A stretch of DNA of 64,000 nucleotides from Hymenoscyphus infarciens (lineage: Eukaryota > Ascomycota > Leotiomycetes > Helotiales > Helotiaceae): NCBI GenBank assembly GCA_001414345.1, contig LLCB01000046.1:186001-250000 (forward strand). The letters run 5' to 3'. The translations under genes and the position numbers were made by a program. Every line of letters starts with the position of its first letter. Position 1 is the first letter of the stretch. This document shows, one piece after another, positions 59,501 to 64,000 of this stretch. Below the pieces are notes generated by a model. It ran no database searches. It saw only the letters and a list, made by a program, of their open reading frames with translations, and was not told where the DNA came from.

Positions 59501-61740
59501 TAAAGTCTCTACTTCTAAGATTACTTTAAACTAATAACTTAATAAAGAAGATCCTAATTAATAATAAAGTAAGATAGTTAACCTCGAAGCTAACCTTATA
59601 TTTAAAATTAAAAGAGCTACTATAGATACTACTAAAGTAGTTATAAAGCTAATTAAGAAGTCTTATAAATATAAGTTATAGACTACTAGTAAGATATATT
59701 AGTAGGAGATAAAAGATTAAAGACCTATATCTCTAAAACGAAGAGGTTAAATAAAGAAACTATAAGTATATCTAAGACTAAGCTACTTACTACCTTTACC
59801 TAAGCTTAAAGGCTCTAGATTTATAGAGTTATCTAATAATTTAGAAAACGACATTCTAGTACTTTATTAAAACAAAGAAGTGATACCCCTGCTTACTCTA
59901 CTATTACTACTAAAGCTAATAATCGTTATATACTATAATCTAGCTATATCTACTACTATAAGAGTATTAAGGTTATAAGTATATTAGAAGTTATAACCCT
60001 CTATAGACGATAATAGCTCTAATCTTAGTAGTTTAAAAACCTTACTAGACGACATAGTAGACTATATAGACGACTATAGCCTTCGACTAGTACTTCTATC
60101 TAACCTACTACTATTCGCTCTTATCTATTAACTAATTAACGAGACCTACTTTATAGTAGTACTACTAGCCTAGGTATAAAATAACATTTTTAAGCTCTAA
60201 ACTTATAAATAGGCCTATATATATACTAAAGCCTAAAAGTAGATAAAAGCTAAAAATAAGAAGATCGATTCTATTAAGGAAAATAGTATCTAGGAAGAGG
60301 TTAAGAGACTTATAAACTAAAGGGTCCTTATAAGTAGATAGGTCTATAAACTTAAGATAGGTAACAAAGGCTAGATTATTTAGTATAAGTCTTACTAGAT
60401 AGTTTACGGCTTTAAATAAGAAGAAGGTATTAACTTTAATAAAACTTTTACTACTATTATAAAGCCTATAAGCTATAAACTTATATTTATAATTACTACT
60501 ACCTTAAACTAGGAGATTAAGTAAATAGATATAAAAACTATATTCTTATATAAGGATATTAAAGAAGAAGTCTATATAGAGTTTCCTAATAGTAGAGGGG
60601 ATAGTATAAAAGTCTATAAACTTAAAAAGGCACTCTATAGTCTAAAGTAGGTACCTAAAGTCTAGTATAATACTCTCTATAGTTTCCTAAAAACCTTAGG
60701 TTTTAAACCTCTTAACGTAGATACTAACGTCTTCTACTATAAAGATATTATTATTATAGCCTATATTAACAACCTCCTTATTATTAAGGGATTAATATAA
60801 GAAATTAATAAAGTAAAAAAGGTATTAAACACTTACTTTAAAATATTAGATCTTAGTCTAGTAGCCTACTATCTAGGTATAATAGTAACTCGAGATAGAG
60901 AATACTAAATACTTTACTTAAGATAATAAGCCTATATTAAGAAAATACTACGAGATTTTAATATACTTAATATAAAGATATATTATATACTAATAAAGGC
61001 TAATAATTACCTTATAGCTACTTTTAAAGACTATAAAAGCTCTAAACCTTTTAGATAATAATACTAATTAGTTATTAGTTCTCTTATATATACTATACTT
61101 AGTACTTAACTAGATATTACCTACTCTATATCTATTATAAGTAGATTCTTATCTAATTCGACTAATAAATATTAGATAGTAGTAAAACAAATTATATATT
61201 ATCTTAAGAGTACTATAAACTACGACTTAGTGTTTTAAAGTAAGCTTAAGAGACTTATAAGCTATTTAGATACTAACTAGGCTAGATATTATAAAACTAG
61301 ACGATCTACTTCTAGATACCTCTTTAATATTAGTAGTAGTATTATCTTATAGTTATCTAAAAGGTAGGCTATAGTCTTACTATCTTTATATAAAGTAGAA
61401 CTTAAGAGGGAGATAAATACTATAAATAAAGCTATTTAGCTATAACGTCTCCTAGACTAGCTTATCTTAGAGACTAAACTAAGGGTTACTATAGTAATCC
61501 TCTATAATAATTAAGAGGCTATAGTACTTATAAAAAACCCTATCTATTATAACTGTACTAAGTATATTACTACCTAAGACGCTAAGGTTAGAGAAGTATA
61601 AGCTAAAGGATATGTAAACCTTATGTTTATTAGTATAAAAGAGTAAGTAGTAGATAGACTTATAAAACCCCTTCTTAAGAATACTTTTAAGAAGTTCTAA
61701 TTCTTAATAAGTATTAAGAAGAGAGATGTTTAAAAGCTTA
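56560..61740 (+). pseudogene. Copia gag-pol, dead by RIP
   Basis: Decayed polyprotein. A Gag-like helical region lies at about 57.0-57.7 kb and a zinc-knuckle remnant near 57.76-57.82 kb. The integrase core lies near 58.95-59.35 kb with the altered motif SNNRGKYINTTFSEYLKKEG, which corresponds to the usual SDNGGEY. Reverse transcriptase lies near 60.38-60.95 kb (IDIKTIFLYKDI, YKLKKALYSLK, and INNLLI at the position of the catalytic YVDD). RNase H lies near 61.17-61.45 kb (LDTNQARYYKTRRSTSRYLF). Dozens of TAA/TAG codons interrupt the frame, and catalytic aspartates are lost (YVDD to INN), so it cannot be active. The first codon cannot be placed with confidence. Confidence 0.9.
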
Positions 61741-62111
61741 ATAGAGTACCGCTATTACCTTATACTTGCTTAAAATACTATAGAGCTATATCTAACACTT
61801 TAAAGAAAATAAAAGAAGGTTATATAATATACTTTTTATATTTATACTATTATATCTTTAGATACTAAAGAATAGACCTAGTACTTAAAAAACGTTTTTT
61901 ATTATAGTTTTTAAAAGTTATATAACTATATAGTATAAATTATAGAGAGAGATTATATTACTAAGACTAATAATTTATATTATATAGTCGGCTACCTAGT
62001 ACTCTAGCTACTATACTAATTACCTATATATACCTAATACTTAAAACATCTTATAATTAACTCTTTCTATTATCTATAAATTATCTCTTTAGATACTTAC
62101 TCTACTTAAAA

Positions 62112-63725
62112 ATGTTAAATACTAGAATCGCTTTAGATATAACTCTTAAGAAGTTAAAAGCTATTACTCTCTTAAAAGAACTCTTTTTTAACTTTATAGA
62201 TATTAATACTTAATATCTAAAACTCCTATTACTTAGAAGTTTAAAGACTAACTCTACTAGTTATAATATCTAGTATTACTTATCTAAAATTAATAGTACC
62301 TATAATAGAGTATACTTACTCTATTAGATTATATAATACTTTATTGCCTATTATATAAAGTAGGAAAAGGTAAACTAGTAAGATAATATAAATAAGTACT
62401 ACTCTCTATTTAAATACTTTTTATATATCTTTAGCTTAGATTAAATTAAGTCTTAAGATATAATTATTATACTTATAGTTACTTAGATAGAAACCTAGGT
62501 TAAAATAAACTAGTTATAATATCTTACTATACTATAGTATACCTAGGTTATAGTTATTAAACGAAAACTCCTTATAGGTCTACGACTCCTTATTCTAGAC
62601 GCTAACGCTGAAGTCGAGTATTAAGATACTAATATTATCTCTTTTATAAGTCTGCTTAGTATATAAAGAAAATTTATTAACTATTTATAAAAAGATAGAG
62701 GTATAAGAAACCTTAATATTTAGATTAGTAGAGGAGGTAATACTAGCTTAGTTAGGAGATGTCTAGCTATTTTAAGTTACTTTATTTAAGACCTTACTAG
62801 TAACCGGGACTACCTTAAACAGTAGTCTTAGAGTTCTAGTTACTTTAAAGCTACTAGTTTTAAATAGGTTACTCTTAGTACTTAAATTAACTCTTATAAC
62901 TATACTCTCTCTATTAAAGTACTAATAAATAAAGTTATTAATCTCTATCCTTAGAAGCTCTTAAAAGGAAGAAAACCTATTTTAGTAGACCTAGTCTAGG
63001 ATAACTCTAAGAGTAAATAGGCCTTTAACAACTACTCTAGATATAAGAGTACTAATTTAGATGATATTAAAGACGAGGATATAGAACTTATAGAAGTAGT
63101 AGAACCTGTGAGAGTAATAGAACCTATAAGAGTAGTAGAACCTATAAGAGTAATAGAAGTAGTAGAACCTATAGAAGACATATTACTATCTATTATATAA
63201 AGTCCTAAAATTAAGCCGTCTCTAAAACGCCGTCGTTCTAATACTCTACTACCCCTACTATACTAGGCATCTGCTATACTCTTTAAAGAAGCCTTTTAGA
63301 TACTACTCTAACTCTTACTAACGAGGCTTACTAACATCGTATATACTAAGTATAAAGGACTCTTAATTAAACGTTTTACTAATATATAAAGGTGTATTAA
63401 AAACAACGGTACTAAGTATCTACTTAGTATCGATTAATTAATTAAAGTTAAAGTTAAGCCTAGTACTAATATACTTAAAGAATGAGATAAGGATATAAAG
63501 TATAAGCGACTTCTTATATATTTAAAAGAGTATGTTAAGGATTAACTAGACTAGCTAATAGATTTCTACTATATCCTAGATAACTATAACTATATAAATA
63601 ATATAAGTATAAGAGGAGATACTATACTAGGTAACTTAACTATAAGAGATGTCTTAGTATATATTATAGATATAGAAGGAGAGGACGAAGTTAATACCTT
63701 AAATTAACTTCTTAAAAGACTCTAA
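62112..63725 (+). pseudogene. Decayed accessory ORF between Copia pol and 3' LTR
   Basis: A single frame of about 538 codons can be followed from ATG (62112) to 63725 without a frameshift. Its internal stops are TAA or TAG, with one TGA near 63483, the pattern expected if an intact gene was hit by RIP. I do not recognise it. Visible features are a near-perfect repeat of [VI]EP[VI]RV units (about 63085-63175, encoding VVEPVRVIEPIRVVEPIRV), a basic patch KPSLKRRRS just after, a hydrophobic and helical stretch (LLLTRLTNIVYTKYKGLLIK), and a C-terminal part with NNISIRGDTILGNLTIRDV. No signal peptide or membrane anchor was seen, so it is not obviously envelope-like. It could be a captured host gene, an extra retroelement ORF or the remains of a nested element. 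Confidence 0.6.
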
Positions 63726-63857
63726 TTAGTCTTCTTACTTATATATTCTTTCTTAGCTTTTTATCCTTTAAAGGTTTTAGTTAAAGGTTTATTAAAGTAT
63801 ATTAGTATTATAATCTAGGAGTATTTAGATTAAGTAGGAGTATTAAATATCTATACC

Positions 63858-63970
63858 TATTATATAATATAGGTCTTTCTAAACCCTCTTATATATAAGT
63901 AGAGAGCAATTCCCCTCTAGAATTGCTTAAGTAATATAATTATATTAAACCTTATACTATCCTTTTAACA
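63858..63970 (+). repeat. 3' LTR of the Copia element
   Basis: 113 bp copy of the 5' LTR. It starts TATTATATAATATAGG (RIP-altered) but keeps the ancestral end TTTTAACA. Confidence 0.92.
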
Positions 63971-64000
63971 GTTAGGACATGTACTTTTTATGCCTAGCTG

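Larger units (their letters stand above)
56081..63970 (+). mobile_element. Ty1/Copia LTR retrotransposon, RIP-decayed, 7.9 kb
   Basis: Bounded by two 113 bp direct repeats (56081-56193 and 63858-63970). Reading through stops on the plus strand gives a Gag-like region, a zinc-knuckle remnant, integrase, reverse transcriptase and RNase H in the integrase-before-RT order that defines Ty1/Copia. Nearly all in-frame stops I read are TAA or TAG, as expected from C-to-T and G-to-A change of CAA, CAG and TGG codons. The sequence after the left LTR (GGTTATGAGCC) resembles a Copia primer-binding site. The 5' flank (GTACC) and 3' flank (GTTAG) do not match, so no target duplication is visible. The total length exceeds that of a usual Copia element (about 5 kb) because 2.1 kb of extra DNA follows RNase H. 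Confidence 0.93.

Overview
The window reads as nuclear DNA of a filamentous ascomycete (Pezizomycotina; a leotiomycete is my impression, not something I can prove without a search). The reasons are short introns of about 45-130 nt with GTRNGT donors, a GC-normal gene space broken by very AT-rich blocks, and transposons carrying the C-to-T and G-to-A decay typical of repeat-induced point mutation (RIP). Genes lie on both strands with no operons. Exon joins below were chosen by splice motif, phase and protein-family fit.

Layout. 1-1243: homeodomain plus C2H2 regulator, cut by the window edge. 2644-2865: small inverted-repeat element. 3540-5680: wreck of a secreted berberine-bridge-type FAD oxidase. 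6169-7354: nitronate monooxygenase. 9763-10212: 450 bp inverted-repeat element. 10872-12955: PTR2-type peptide transporter. 13379-14476: unknown protein with three internal repeats. 14.5-18.4 kb: transposon block with a 1.7 kb non-autonomous LTR element and a Mutator-like element. 20743-23300: large disordered protein. 25935-26662: profilin. 27554-28296: GOT1. 29169-33183: IES6, DAD4 and ARP5. 33631-34758: AP-1-like bZIP factor. 34.8-40.4 kb: gene-poor gap. 40402-46484: SLH1/ASCC3 helicase. 47273-48381: broken HET-domain gene. 49182-49707: hAT-like element. 50230-52644: PHO84-like phosphate transporter. 53.9-55.2 kb: two 96 bp palindromic repeats in opposite orientation. 56081-63970: RIP-decayed Ty1/Copia retrotransposon with matching 113 bp LTRs.

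Functional themes. IES6 and ARP5 form one module of the INO80 chromatin remodeller and lie 1 kb apart, with the kinetochore gene DAD4 between them. SLH1 acts in ribosome quality control, profilin in actin dynamics and GOT1 in ER-Golgi traffic. The peptide and phosphate transporters are nutrient importers. The FAD oxidase and HET gene are accessory genes in decay.

The most unusual signal is a decayed but frame-continuous reading frame of about 538 codons (62112-63725) between the Copia RNase H region and the 3' LTR. Ordinary Ty1/Copia elements have no gene there. Other points are several non-autonomous DNA transposons with readable target-site duplications, a probable GC-AG intron, and two frame-neutral stop-free introns in the bZIP gene.
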